A DNA stretch of 64,000 bases from Eonycteris spelaea (taxonomy: Eukaryota; Chordata; Mammalia; Chiroptera; Pteropodidae): assembly GCA_003508835.1 (NCBI GenBank), contig PUFA01000070.1:3038001-3102000 (forward strand), read 5' to 3'. The notes under the pieces were generated by a model. It did not search any database. It saw only the letters and a program-made list of their open reading frames with translations, and had not been told where the DNA came from. The position numbers were made by a program, and so were the translations under genes. Positions 1 to 13,024 of the stretch are shown one piece after another. Position 1 is the first letter of the stretch. Every line of letters starts with the position of its first letter.

Positions 1-3000
1 ACTAAAGATCTTAAAAGCGACATTGGCTGCTTTTTGTTCCTTGGGGGTTTCTCCCCTCTTCGGGATAATTATATTCTGTTGTGCCCCTTATTATCGTGTC
101 TTTTAGGATCTTCTAACCTTGCACACTCTTGGGCTCTATTTAATAGTGAGCTTTCTCCTCCACTCTCCACACGAAACCATGCTCATTAGGTTTCTTAATC
201 CTCCATAATTTGCTTTCATGAAATCTTATACCTTTCAGTTGCTGTGTTCTATGAGCCCATTTCCTTAGTACAGCTATTCCAAGAAGCCCATAATCAACAA
301 GCACTAAACATAAGCTTATTCACTTTCTAGTCCAACATGACTGGAGTTGGCTCAGGGGAAAAAAAAAATCATTATTTTGAATGTTTATGGACCATGAAAC
401 TATACTATTTAACTTGGTATTTAATTTTTGCACCCAAACATTGCCCGAGAAGGTTGGGACCACAGAATTAGATGCCAGGCAGTTCTTAACATAGTTATAG
501 GCTTCAGTTTTTCTTAGTCAATAAACTAGTCTATTTTAATAGAACAGAAATAACAATATCCTGATGCTATGTAATGACTAGTAAATTCCAACTATATCTC
601 TATCTTATACCCAGAATTCAGAAGAGAAAAACATCTTTTTTCAGTTATTCTGATTTTCCAAATGGGCTGGTTTTAAAAGACACGTGCGTGTTCTGGAAGT
701 GTGACTACACAACCAGCTCTGGCCTTTCAGCAGTGAGACCTGTGCTTTCTCTTCCGTTCTACTTGTCACTAGCATCTTTGCCGATGGGTATACTCAGAAG
801 GGCCAAGAAAGCACATGTTTTGGTTTTTGTTTTTCACTTCCTAGAGGTTTTGTTTATTTTTTTAAAAAATAAATAAATAAACCGAAACAAAACAAAAAAC
901 TTGTTAGTGAATTGAAAGAGTTAATGAAGTTTCCAAAGGTGCCTAGCTTATTCAAGCAAAGTTTACACTTCGACCTTGTGCAAGTTAACTTGTGATCCTC
1001 CCCATCCAGATGATAGAAAGCAAAGCCAGTAAGTCCTTTATTTAATTGGTTTGCATCCACACAGTGACCTCCAGGGCTCTGTTTACATAGCCTATCATGC
1101 AATATGCTCCACAGTTCTCCGCCTCTTTCAAAAGCATGTTTCTCCTGAGATTTGATATATGGCTTTCATGTTTAATCACTACATTAAACTCAATGCTCTG
1201 CTTCCTCCAGCATCAACTAACTTCCCTTCTTGGGAGGTGGGGAGAAGAGCACAGCTTCTTGCTACTTCTGAACATAAAAGGAAGTCTGTTTTAACTCTAT
1301 TAGTAAAATCACCCACTATACACAATTTTAGGTAAGCAACATTAATACATCAACTAGGAAACAGTATTAATATGGAAACCTTCAATCTTTAGAAAGAAGG
1401 TAGGCTGATTGTTCTCAACGGGCAAAGCCAAAAACTTTAGGTGACCACGTTATACTAATCCAACAGAAACAGAGTTTAATCAATATATAACTCAATACAT
1501 CGAAGATGCAGCTAGATGGCACTTAAAGTTTTAAACGAATTAACCGAAGACAGAACATTCCTTGGGTTCTCAGGTCAGAATTAATTTAGCGCTTCTACCT
1601 TTTGGTTAAAGTTTTTTTAACCACCACAAGCACAACTTTCTCTCTAACCGAATGTGGGCACAGTAATGCCACAATACTTTCATTAAGAATTTGTATGTGA
1701 CCCAAAATTCTGAGATAAATGAAAACCTCAAAAAATTAATTGACCTCCTTCAGTAAGTCGAGACAATCTGTAATTTTCAAGTTTTAAAAAATCACATGAA
1801 ATGTATTTTACTTTAAAATATTACAAACAAAAAAAGAAAATGAAAACAAAGATGGAAAATTAGATAATATATGTAGGTGCTCATTATATTATACCCTCTA
1901 CTTTTATATACAGTTGAAAATTTTCATTATAAAAAATTTTTGAAACTAAAAGAACATAAAGAAGTTGTCTATGGATTTGCTTTTGAAGAAAACACTGACA
2001 CAGTTTTGATAAGAAAAAATCTAAATCACTTTCTAGGTTTTGTTATATATTAGACAACTAACATTTTCTGCCATGTGCTGACAATGAAAACTTTCTTTCC
2101 GTCCTCTTGAATCTTACTCCACAGACTGAAGCTCATTTATACAAACTGCAAATGTGCAGTAAGCTCTGCATAAGTTGGATTGTTTACTTGAAAAGAAAAT
2201 TTTATAAATATATACATATGTGTCAGATATATATATCAAAATTATATATATAAATTTCACTTTGAAATACTTTCCTTTATGGCAGGTCATTGACCATAGT
2301 ATTTATTTTTTAAGGGGCTTTTCTCTTTAGTAAGACTGGTATCTTCCTTCATTAAAAAAAATCTCACTTTGTCAGAACACTGTTACAGCACTATACAACA
2401 TTAAACAGAGTTAGTTTACTTTCTGTATTTGATGAACAATAGAGAAAATGAACCTATTAAAGTCATACATTTAATTGTTCCAATACGCTACCTTATTTCT
2501 AACCAAAATTTGCATGATATAGAATGCCAAAGAATACATTTCTAGCTTTCTTTGTCATGATTTCCTCATTTGATAGACAGCTAAGGGTTTATTTTAAAAA
2601 ATAATAATAATTACCTATTTCTTGATTTGAAACCATCTGGATTCTTTCCACAACATATTTAAATTTAAAACTAAAAGAATAAACTTTTAATCAATATTCA
2701 CCATAAGGTTTTTCAGAGCACAGAACTATATAGTTTTCAAAGACATGCAGATGTTGTCCATGACAGATATTTTTAAAAATTATGATTTGGAAAAAAATAA
2801 AAATCATGAACAAAATCTTTGGTCACAAGAGTGAAGGATGTGTGTCTGTACAGATGTTATAACTATTTTCATAATAAATACTAACCTTCACTACAGGACT
2901 TTAGCAGCACACTTTAATTTGGATTTGAAAATTTAACATATATTTTCTGACTTTGACAACAGTTGCCTAATATTTCAGTTTTGTACACTATTTCCAGGTT

Positions 3001-3600
3001 TTACCTTCAAAATGAACCTAGTGGACTTTCTCATTTTTAAAAGCTATATTCCAGACCCTGTATCCTAAAATCAGTTTCTGACTTGATGTTTAGGGAATTA
3101 AACTGGACCGTAACAGAGTAGGTTCTTAGTTAATATCTGGTGACTGACTGGTAATGCTGAAAAGATATCCAATCTTTATGTAAAAATTCATTCTCCATCA
3201 ATTTTATTCATTTATTTTTTAATTATATTTAAAGATTTTAACTTAAAAAGTGACAAAGATTTTTCACCTGATTTTGAGTCACCTCCCATGAATCAAGAAA
3301 AAAGTCAAATAGTTGATACAATGCCACCATGCCTTTAAGCTCCATATAATCAATACTGCAAACTAGAAATGTTTATCTTATACTATCACTATCACACGTG
3401 ATTCAGAAACGCAAGAACACACAGAATGAAAAATTTGTGAAATCAGTTCACAAATTAGGTGAAATTGTTAATTCAAATTAACAGGTTTCATATTTAAAGA
3501 GTGAGTCTCACTAAGGTGGAGAAATTCATAAACCTATATAAAAAGAAAGATGAAGCTTTTCAAGCAGAAAAGCATGTTGGCTCCTTAATGTCACTATCAA
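1..3600. other. AT-rich intronic sequence, nothing recognised
   Basis: No repeat family, exon or RNA gene was recognised. The open frames at 574-876 and 854-1102 lack any coding signature. Old L1 remnants could be hidden by divergence. Confidence 0.6.
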
Positions 3601-3610
3601 AAAAACCCCA

Positions 3611-3680
3611 TATATATGTGTGTGTATATATATATATACATATATATGTATACGTATATGTATATGTATATATAATATAG
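3611..3680 (+). repeat. (TA/TG)n compound microsatellite
   Basis: Alternating TA and TG with TATACATA and TATACGTA variants, fully purine-pyrimidine alternating over most of its length. Confidence 0.9.
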
Positions 3681-3689
3681 TTATGGTTC

Positions 3690-5780
3690 CTTTGTAAACA
3701 TAATAAACAAAAACTTTTTTTTAAGTTAAAACATAATGGAATGCAAACCAGAGTAAAAATGTTACTTTTAAATTCAATCAGTTATATATTTTTCTGTAAA
3801 TTATATTCTCCTGTAATTAAAAGTTATTTATCTATTAACAGTTCACTAAAGAGCATAATTCCTTTGTACCATGTATGAGGCAATTTTTGTGCTTTAATTG
3901 TCAACACCTTCAGAAACTCTGAAGCCAATAAATCTCAGCAAGTGACATAGAGACACAGTCAAACATAAGGATTATGTGGCTACATTCATGCTTAATGAGA
4001 AGACAACATCTAATGAGGCCGATATGCCTCTGTTCGTGAGGATGTAAATTTTGTCTTGATGGATACAAAATATTGGCTTGAGGTAACCTTAATTTTCCAT
4101 TACCCCCAACAAAACAAATAAAAAATAACTAAGTCACAGACAAATATCTTTTCATTGGCTAAAACTCTTCATAGTTTGTGGATTAAATGTATCTATTACC
4201 CACATTTGATGACAAGTCACTTGCAGAGAATCTTCAAATTATTCAGGATGCTTTGTCCGCTGAGAAAATAATATTCTTTCAGCAATGATTATGTACAACC
4301 CCCACCTCTGCTTTTAAAATAAAACTGCAGATAGAAAGCATTTAATGCTTATTGCAGAAGTATCAAGAATCCCAGAGTGAACATCTCAAGTTATGCTTCC
4401 AAGCAGCTAATAGCCCTGCTTTGAGGTGGGGTTCATGTTTTGAAAAGAGACTGCCTCGTCTGTTTAAAATCAAAATGGTTCTTGATCTGATGAATTACTC
4501 CTCAGAGAATAATGTAAATAAAATATACTCAGAATAACATTATTAATGTAAACATACCTGAACCAGAGTCAAATTTGGTTTCTGACCTGCAAAGGGAAAG
4601 ACATTTTTTTACTACATAAAAATTGCTTGTTAAAGAATAACTTATTTCACGAGCAGGAGGATTGCAACAGTTATAGGTTTCAGTACATTGGTCAACAAGT
4701 AAAATAGCTTTTTAAAATGCAAATATATATTTACTTTAACCATTTTAAATGAATGCATTACTACCCTAAGTCCCCTAAACATGCACGTATCCACAGAGAT
4801 AGCACAATATGGAAAAGATATTAATTTTTTAGCTTGTTTTTAAAAGAGGGTAAATTATGTAAAAAATATACACGCATACACATACACACCCAATCTCTAC
4901 AGAATAGCTTGCTTCAGTAATATAATAAATCAATAAAAAATTAAATTTAAAACTGTCCTTTTTACTTATTATTAAAGATTTTCAATTATTTGATGCCAAG
5001 TAATTTTTCACTAAGTTCTTCACAGAGTAAATGAACCTAGTAACCCCATACATTTAATAAGTAGGAGAAAAAAAAAAACCTGAGCCCTTGTGGGAACATT
5101 ATGTTTCAGATATAGGTTAATACTGGTTGTAAATTCAGAAGCCTTTGAAGCTCTCAGTTCGGCTGTGGGAAAACTTCTGTTGGGTAATTACTCTCAAGAT
5201 GCTGCTGATGTGCTGTCAAGCAGAATTAACCCTAAGACGAGGCCTATCTACACAAGCTACTCTAAGACAGCATTGTCTATATCTAGCTCTCAAACCAATT
5301 AGTGAGCATGCTCCAGCCGGATTTATATCACACATAACAATCAATAGTATATATGTTCACAGCTGCCACACCAAGATACAAGAACCGACCAGCAGGAGTC
5401 CTGTTAAAGGATGCTACATTGACAGAGAAGACCTTTTTTTTTTCCTGGGGAAATGTAGTTAACTAAGTGGGAAAGCAGATTGCTTTGAAATTATGCCAGG
5501 GTACCAAAGCACTTTTGGAAGTGGTGGCTTTCTTTACCTAAATTAGCTTCAAGAGAAGTCATCAAAGTGGGGAGGAGAGAAGGATAAGCAAGAAGTGGCT
5601 TCCTTTGTCATAAATTCTCATTTTCTCAAGTATTCTCAAATAAAGTTTCACCTGATGCTTAAACAAAATCAGTAATTTCAAAAACAACAAAAATAGTACA
5701 TTATTATAAGCACGGTTATCAATAACCATCACTGTAATCCAGGTCCACGTTTTCCCCAAGCCCGGCACATCGCACTCCTC
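3690..5780. other. AT-rich intronic sequence, nothing recognised
   Basis: No family or exon seen. Overlapping short frames near 5090-5462 show no domain or splice fit. Confidence 0.6.
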
Positions 5781-5859
5781 ACCTCAATCTTCCGCTTAAA
5801 TGTACCTGACTGCCATTTCAGGAACCCATTTTCATTTTTTGTCCTCTTTCCTGTTCCGG

Positions 5860-6850
5860 AAAGCCTTGCCTCATGCCTATTCTTTGTTTCCAGCATCCCT
5901 GTGCAAAACTCTAAATGACAGTGACCACACATTGCCCTGGTTTACTTACCTATCTTATCTTTCCACTAGACTAGGCAGCATTAACCTCTGTAGCCACATC
6001 AACCACAAAGTATCTGCTGCTTGTACTCAACAAATGGCTGTTACGGGGAATTTCTGCCTCTGCACACATCCTTATCTCCTGCTTACCTGTATAAGAGGTA
6101 TTTTTCCTTCTGCCTAAAGTTCCCTCTACTTATGCCCTAAAATGCATTTTCTCATCTCCCCTGGAACCAGGCTGCACGAGTCACTCCTTCACTCTGCTAT
6201 ATCTTCAGTATCTGAATCGCAACAGGTTTCTCCTCTCTTCTACATAAAAGTGGTCCAGAAACAAATAAAAGCCCACCTTCAAATCTGCACCCTGCTCTTG
6301 TTCTCTCTCTTTCTTCTTGTCTTTATAACCAAGTTTATTGAAAGAATAGAGACTATATACTATACTGTCTTCCTTTTCCGACCTACCAACACATTCACTC
6401 TTTGAACCACTATGATCTGTCCTTGCTAAGATTTTTCAGTGGCTTGCTAGTGCTAAATCCAAAAGCCCTGTTATAGTCTCTACTAAACCTCTCTCCAATT
6501 AATACACAATACTACCTGAATATCATACTACAACCTCAAATGCCACATGTACTAAGCTGAATTCATTTTCTTTTCCTTCAAGTATAATTTTCCTGCTATT
6601 TTCCCTACCACTTAAGTTGGAAGTCATTATATTATTCTAGTTTTCTTCTATTCCTCCCATTTCTAACTAGTCACCAAGATCTGTTGATTCTATTACATTT
6701 CCCTCCTCTCCATCCTCATTTTTACATCTTCGGGCTTATCTTTGACCCAATAATCTCATAAGCAGTATCCCCTCCCCCTTTCATTCCATCATTAAAGCTG
6801 CCAGATGTTTCCAAAACACTCATCTGATCTCATTACCAGCATCCGAACAA
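5860..6850 (+). mobile_element. Diverged L2-like sequence, probably two fragments
   Basis: TTTTCAGTGGCTTGCTAGTGC with AAATCCAAAAGCCCTG (about 6435) and TAGTCACCAAGATCTGTTG through TCTGATCTCATTACCAGCATC (about 6665-6845) resemble L2 segments. Their order is reversed relative to the consensus, so more than one copy is likely. 5860-6400 is pyrimidine-rich and less certain. Confidence 0.4.
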
Positions 6851-8110
6851 CTCCAAACTTGAGCCACAAGTTGAGCCATTAATGAATTATGAAATCAGTT
6901 CAGTAGTTTACAACCAAAATTTTTTTGAAAACTGAAACGAAACAGAAAACAAGACAGAATGCACTTCACATATTGAGAATATGTGAATCTTTTAGGTAAA
7001 TGTACATGCATTTGTGTGTGTGTGCGTGAGCATGTTCACACGTGTGTACTAGGCAATATCATCCTTATAAGTGAGCAAAAAGCATCTGCTCTGGCTTTCC
7101 AATGGCTGCAGCCTCCTTTCCACCAGGCAAGGAGTCCCCTCTTCTTTCTGAAGTTCCAAGTACAAGGGTCTCCAACATTTCTACCTAATGGCCCGAGCTT
7201 TCTCAGCCTATGTGGGCCTTTCCTTCAGACTGAGTTGTGCTACTTCTGTGTTTGTATGTCCAACCCAAGGGCCGGCCAAAGCTATAAATTGAAGGAAGGA
7301 GCTTGGACCTGAGGGCAAAAGGAAGGTGGAACAAAGTGGGCAAGGCAGTATGCTTTCCTACTCTTCTGTGTTCCTGCTCAGAGGATTCTTAATTAAAACC
7401 CTCTTGTGAGCGTGTGAAGTTGACAGCACTGAGGGGCCAGAGGTTGCCCCCCTTCAACCAGACTAGTGTGGTCTAGATGGCCTTGAGATTCCAGTGCTGG
7501 CAGCGCGGACTGGGAACAGGCTATGGGTGGGGGAACAGAGCCTCTGCAGAACTGAGAGAGCCCCTCCCCCGACAAAGAAGAAAAGAAGGTGTTTCTCTTA
7601 TGGATTCCATAATCCACTTGGCCTAGTTATTATTGTCCCTGCATTTCCCAGGGTTAATAACAGCATTTGAGTGGAAGTCAAACTAAATTTGTAATATTCT
7701 CAATTATTTGTATCAATGGTTTTATACACAGTCGTCTCTGTTTTTGTTATAAGGTATATCTGTCAAGGTTGGTACCCTTTTCTAACAGCTGATTGCCTTC
7801 ATTTATAACTTTAAAAATAATTATGTGTATTGTACTCCCATTTGTCCTCTTGCCCAGGCCTTGCATATATGAGGGCCAGGCCTCGTAGTAAGTCATCATG
7901 TAAAAAAGCATGTTTTACTATGGGCCATACTAGGGACCTAGGGACAACAAGTTCACACTCCTGTGCAAGCTGTATGAGGGGCCCACCCTGATCCAGCTCC
8001 CCAGCTCCATCTCTAATCCACACTGTAACTTTCACTCTCACCAAACCAAACTATCGCCATGTTATTTCACAGCCTACACCCAGTGTCCTTCCCGCAGCTC
8101 ATCATTGACA
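6850..8110. other. Intronic sequence, unassigned
   Basis: 7080-7620 and 7850-8050 are GC-richer than their surroundings. They may be unrecognised repeats or unique sequence. A short (TG)n lies near 7013. Confidence 0.5.
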
Positions 8111-8119
8111 AATTTTCCC

Positions 8120-8345
8120 TCAACTGTCAGGACTCGCTCACTTCAATCTCCTCAGGGCTCTCTGCCCGTCCCCTTACCTCCCAGTTCTCCTTGCTTGCCC
8201 CTCAGTGACTTTACACCACGGGGCCTGGCATGGCACTCCCCACACTGTGAGGCACCAGATCTAGGCTCAGCGAGGTACAGACAGGGCCCCATTCATCTTC
8301 ATATCCCCAACACTGAGCCCAGCACCTGGCATTTAAGACTTATTA
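8120..8345 (+). mobile_element. Probable L2 fragment
   Basis: A pyrimidine-rich body ending in TTCATATCCCCAACACTGAG and CCCAGCACCTGGCATTTAAG, which match the L2 3' end. Confidence 0.5.
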
Positions 8346-8349
8346 AAAA

Positions 8350-9090
8350 TTTGTAGTAAGAACTAACACATGAATAAATGAATCTGTAATTAATAGAAGG
8401 CCAAAAACAAGTGACCAAAAACTTAAAAATGCCTCTTTAGAGATATAAAAAAAAAATCATATTAGAAAATTTTTATTCCTCAAATCATCTTATCTTCTCC
8501 AGAAAGTACAGAGAAAACATCTTCACAAACAAATTAATGACCTTAGGTATCAGTTTAAAAACAAGAGTATTGAATTCTCACAGTCCTAAACCTTCAAAAA
8601 TACAACTACTCCACTAAAAAAAAAACAACAACAGAAGTTAATACTGTCAGTTTGAGGGGTTGGGACAATTGGTCCTATGGTATCACTTAATACAGGTTTC
8701 TATCAGATTTCACATAAACACGCTTACATACATTAGGGACACAGAGTACTCCTCTATCATATTATGGACTTATCTCTATTCATAAATCCTCTTTAAGAAA
8801 GCAAGTAAAGTACAGATGAGAACTAACAAATAGCAAGTGTGAAAAAAGAATTCAAACAATACAGATTATATAAGAAAGGCAGAGTTCATTCCAAACATAT
8901 TCTTACATGTCTAGGATACTATGCTAGATGGGCAGGGATATAAATAACGCATAAAGTAAAGTTATACAAGGTATAAGATGCATAACCATAATTGTGTCTC
9001 CACAGATACCATTTTAACCCTTGATTATACACTTACTTTTAAGCTTAAACTTATTGACGATTCCTTTGGCAATTGCCAAAAGATGGTAAA
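8350..9090. other. AT-rich intronic sequence
   Basis: Nothing recognised apart from the possible L2 tail at 8890-8985. Confidence 0.55.
8890..8985 (-). mobile_element. Possible L2 tail fragment
   Basis: GGATACTATGCTAGATGGGC and AGGGATATAAATAACGCATA resemble the reverse L2 tail. Confidence 0.35.
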
Positions 9091-9104
9091 TACAGCACAG
9101 ACTA

Positions 9105-9485
9105 TTACTGTCTTCCAATATCCATTCTCCCCTTTTTTTTTTTTAGAAATAGAATCTCTGAATTTTAAATGGGCACATGGCTGCCTATGTAAGACAATTA
9201 TTCCTACCTCTCCTGTAGTTACTTGTGACCATGTGACTAATTTCTTACCAAAAGGATACAAGCAGAAGTGATGTATATAATTCAAAGAAAATGACAGTGC
9301 CCCTCCCTCTCTTCCTCTCTTCTACCCACTGGTTGGATGTAGATGCAATGCCAGGAGCTGAAGCAGCCATTCTTAGATCACAAAAGAGGACTAATATTAG
9401 AGCAACAGCTCTGGCCACCCCTTGGGCTGAAGGTGCACACACTTGTAGCACCTTATCGATCCTGACTTTTACCATGTTTAACCAT
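9105..9485 (+). mobile_element. MaLR-type LTR remnant
   Basis: GACCATGTGACTAATTTCTTAC, AAGCAGAAGTGATGTATATAA, AGGAGCTGAAGCAGCCATTC and TTAGATCACAAAAGAGG follow the order of an old, widespread mammalian LTR-like repeat. Family name uncertain. Confidence 0.45.
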
Positions 9486-9489
9486 TATA

Positions 9490-10325
9490 ATTTTGGAGTC
9501 TTGTCAGACCAGTTCTAATAATACTATCACATTTAAAAAGGCTGAAACTAAAACTTCCAAATTTTTAAACCTGAAAAGATTTTATGAATTTAAAAACCAT
9601 AAAGGGCAGATGCTAGGAGAATTTAAGTAATTATTATTACTTTTAAATAATTAAAACATATGCTATACACATTCTTTTGATAATAGAGTTACAGATTTTT
9701 GAAAGAGGGCAGTTTTAGTCATTGGTTAGAGTTCTGCAATCCTGAACAAACTTATAAAACTACTCTCTGTTTATAGGAAATAACCCAGTGTCCATGAAAG
9801 TGTTATGTGTATTGAAGTCAAAAGTTTTCATTTATTTTATTTAAAAAAATTTTATTGTCTCTTATTAGGAACCCATGAAATCTAAGAGAACACCGCTCTT
9901 TGCATAATGTTCAACTATATTAAAAAAAATTTAATGAATTACAAGTTAATGAAGTCAGTGTTCCAAAAGGTTTTAGAAAACATGTAGAGGAGTGTGGGTA
10001 CTGTTCTTACTGTTTTTAATTGATGTCAACTAAAGGTTCTAGCTACAGAAAGTTATTAGAGGGAAGGAATGGGACGGACAAACTGATCCTTGCCTATAAG
10101 TACATTACATGTGGCAATTCCATACTAAGAACTTTCTAGGACAATCCAGGACAAATAACCTGTTCTGTTGTCCCCTTAAAGCATGGGAATTCCTCAGGTT
10201 TCAACATTTCAGGATCCTATATGTCTAAGCATTTTTTTCTTACTCCTACAAGTAATTCAAAGGCCTTCATTGGACCAGAAGCTAGTAATAATAGCAGTGA
10301 ATATTTATTCTTCTTTTATTGCATA
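9490..10325. other. AT-rich intronic sequence, nothing recognised
   Basis: No repeat or exon seen. Confidence 0.55.
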
Positions 10326-10329
10326 AACA

Positions 10330-10570
10330 TCATATACTTCTTCTGCCTGGAACATTCCTTTCCCCTCTCCTCACCCACTCTTAGGTATCTCTTAACTCCT
10401 ATGTCTACTTAACTCCTAAAACTTTTTCTACATAGGAGCTTAATTATCAATTTTTTGAAGACGAGTGGCCAGACTAGATTAATGCCCTTTTGTTTATACT
10501 TTTATATTACATTGCTCCTTCTTTGCACTCATCAGAGTTGTTCTAAATTTGTTCATGTGGTTATTTGATC
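10330..10570 (+). mobile_element. Possible L2 fragment
   Basis: TTCTTCTGCCTGGAACATTCC and CTTAGGTATCTCTTAACTCC follow an L2-like order. Weak. Confidence 0.4.
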
Positions 10571-10589
10571 ATATTAAAAGAGTTCAATA

Positions 10590-10867
10590 ATTGTGGCAGA
10601 CCCTATTTGTTGCCTATCTAATGACCAGTCTCCCTCTTTCCTGATAACAGAATTCTAATTTTTAAAGGGCACTAAAAACATGTCCACCCTAGGAATGAAT
10701 CATCAGTAAGGCTAAGCCAATTATGGAAATTCTATTCTCTGTTAGTGACTGGTTCAAAGATAGGCAGGTAACCTAGGTCTCAGCGGTGAGAGTAGCTAGA
10801 AAATCTGCTGGGGGCACTTTTTGGAAATGTTCTTCTCTATGAGGATAGGGGTGATTTAAAGAGAGGG

Positions 10868-10906
<39 letters not shown>

Positions 10907-11096
10907 CCCTGTTTCCTACCTTTGAGGTTACTATATGGAGTAATAGGAGACTTAGAACTTCTGCAGCAACCATGAGGGATGATGGCTAAGACAAGAAAAT
11001 CAAAGAAATGCTGAGTTACACTCAAGTCTGGCATTGTTTAAGCCACTTTCACCTGGCTATTTCTGTTATGTTTAACCCAACGTATTCTAACTGACA
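10590..11096 (+). mobile_element. MaLR-type (MLT1-like) LTR remnant
   Basis: AATCTGCTGGGGGCACTTTT, TCTGCAGCAACCATGAGGGA, TTGTTTAAGCCACTTTC and a terminal CCCAACGTATTCTAACTGAC are familiar from old MaLR-like LTRs. Interrupted by the T-run at 10870-10916. Subfamily not assigned. Confidence 0.5.
10870..10916 (+). repeat. Uninterrupted run of 47 thymines
   Basis: Forty-seven consecutive Ts inside the LTR remnant. The flanks on both sides continue the LTR, so it looks like expansion in place, not the tail of an antisense retrocopy. Confidence 0.95.
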
Positions 11097-11099
11097 GTG

Positions 11100-11730
11100 T
11101 TACCATCGCAGTAGTAAGGTATGAACTATCTACTTAATGTGATTAAAACTTGGGTCTCTGTGTTACATTTCTATGATAATGATCTGATAAATACAAAAGA
11201 CAGAAAAATACACAGAAGAAAATGAATTTAAATAAAGACATGTTAGCTACCACAACTAAAAACTGAGAAAAAGTTACAAACAGAAGATGTCCACTTGTTA
11301 ACTGCATGCTTAATTTTTTCAAACTAAAAAATATAAATAAAAATCAGAAATTTAGAAATCAAGACAATCATGATCAAAAGAACAGATAGTCACTCATAGG
11401 TTGTTTAAAGATGTTTCCATGAGCTCATTAATGAGAACCTTCAGGTTCAGTTACCACAAGGCAGCTACAATTTCTCCTCTTCGTTTACTGACAGACTCTT
11501 CCACCAGGCACCGTAAAGTGCTACAGATACCATGCCTGTATAAATTCCTGCTTCCTACAGCCATGCTTCTGCTTCCATGGATACTGTTCAATTTTCCTTT
11601 TAACCAGGCCCTTATGCTTTCACTGAGATCACTGTCACCCTAATATGTTGAAGACGTTATGCCATCAGAATGGTATCATCTGTGAAGCATTCAATATTGA
11701 GGTAACAATCATAGGGAAGGCAGCCAATGG
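11100..11730. other. Intronic sequence, nothing recognised
   Basis: 11440-11640 is less AT-rich but matches nothing I know. Confidence 0.5.
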
Positions 11731-11734
11731 AGAT

Positions 11735-11915
11735 AGACAGATCAGAGCCAAGTCCCAGGTCTTCCATTTTCCACCCTGTTAACTTTAGAGATGGTAATTA
11801 CCACTCTAAATCTCAGTTTAATAGTCTATAGCACAATTACCTTTTTAAATTTTTGTGTAGATTAAATGAGATGTTAGTATAATGTGCCTAGACTAGGACC
11901 TGGCACATATTTGAA
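11735..11915 (+). mobile_element. MIR SINE
   Basis: AAATCTCAGTTTAATAGTC, TGTAGATTAAATGAGATGTT and TAGGACCTGGCACATATTTG in forward MIR order. Confidence 0.62.
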
Positions 11916-11919
11916 ATTG

Positions 11920-12680
11920 AGTAGAAGGTAGGTTTTATCTAAGCAATGATATTACATAAAGTTTACCTATGGCTACAAGTACAACTAGCAATATTTTAAC
12001 AAAGTAAAAAAATACTATATGGTAAAAAGAAAGAATTTATTACTCTGGTTGAGATCTATTACTTGGGATGCAATTTTAATATGGGTGTTAAATGATGCAG
12101 AAAAGTAAGAGAATAGTAATAAAAACAACTGAAGAAACTGAAAATATTTAAGAGAGAAGGCTGATAGAAAATAATTAAGTGATCTGATTACACAATATAG
12201 AAAAGGAATCTTAGCTTTCCTTAAAACACAAATAAAACATTTTCTAAAATAGTTGCAGAACACATTCCATACTGGAAAAAAAAATCTAGAGACCTGGATT
12301 CTAGTTCAGAAACCAGGACAAGTCATTTAACTTGAAAGCCCCATTTTCCTCATTAGTTATATAAGGCCTTTGAAAGAAACTGATGTTGCTCCATACAAAC
12401 TATCCCTTGGAGAGTTGAGCTATCTAAATGTTGCTGCGGTTCCCAATAATGAATAAAAGGAGAAGGGGAAAGGAGAGGACAAAGGAAAAGTGAGTGCGAG
12501 GTACCTTCTTTGAATTCCAATCCTGTTTGTATGCCATATAACATTTAACCATATGTTTCCTTTAAAATAATGTGTTTCTTGTATATATTTATAACTACAG
12601 AGAGAATAAAGCTTTAAATGTAAAAATCCTTTAGCTATCGAAAATAAATCCAAAACGCTAAAGGAACAGTGTGAAGGAGA
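11920..12680. other. AT-rich intronic sequence, nothing recognised
   Basis: No repeat or exon seen. Confidence 0.55.
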
Positions 12681-12684
12681 ATAG

Positions 12685-13020
12685 GGCATACCTTCGTGTT
12701 GAACTTCACACTGAAGTTCTAACATATGTGACTGCATTTGGAAATAGGGTTTGTAAAGAGTTAAATTGAGTTCAAATGCAGTTGTTGGAGTGGGCCCTAA
12801 CCAATAAGACTGGTGTCCTCGTGAGGAAAGGAGATTAGGACACAGACACACACAGAGGGAAGACCACGTGAAGACACAGGGAGAAGACAGCCGCCCATAA
12901 GCCGGGGAGGGAGGCCTCAGAAAAACCAACCCTCTGGCATCTGGACCTCAGACCTGCAGCCTCCAAAACTGTGAGACGATAAATTCCTGCTGTTTAAGCC
13001 ACCCTAGCAAACTACCATAC
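12685..13020 (+). mobile_element. MaLR (MLT1-like) solo LTR
   Basis: ATGTGACTGCATTTGGAAAT, GTGGGCCCTAACCAATAAG, ACTGGTGTCCTCGTGAGGAA, GGACACAGACACACACAGAG, GAAGACACAGGGAGAAGACAG and CTCCAAAACTGTGAGACG, then TGTTTAAGCCACC. The 3' end is shortened, with the usual stretch between GCCACC and CTAGCAAACTA missing. The 169-codon open frame antisense to it (12929-12420) is chance. Confidence 0.8.
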
Positions 13021-13024
13021 TTCA

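Noticed and set aside
10773..11034. Minus-strand frames with poly-Lys
   Set aside because: Produced by the 47-base T-run.
12420..12929. 169-codon minus-strand open frame, the longest in the window
   Set aside because: It lies mostly antisense to a MaLR LTR, with no domain, no splice fit and no codon signature.
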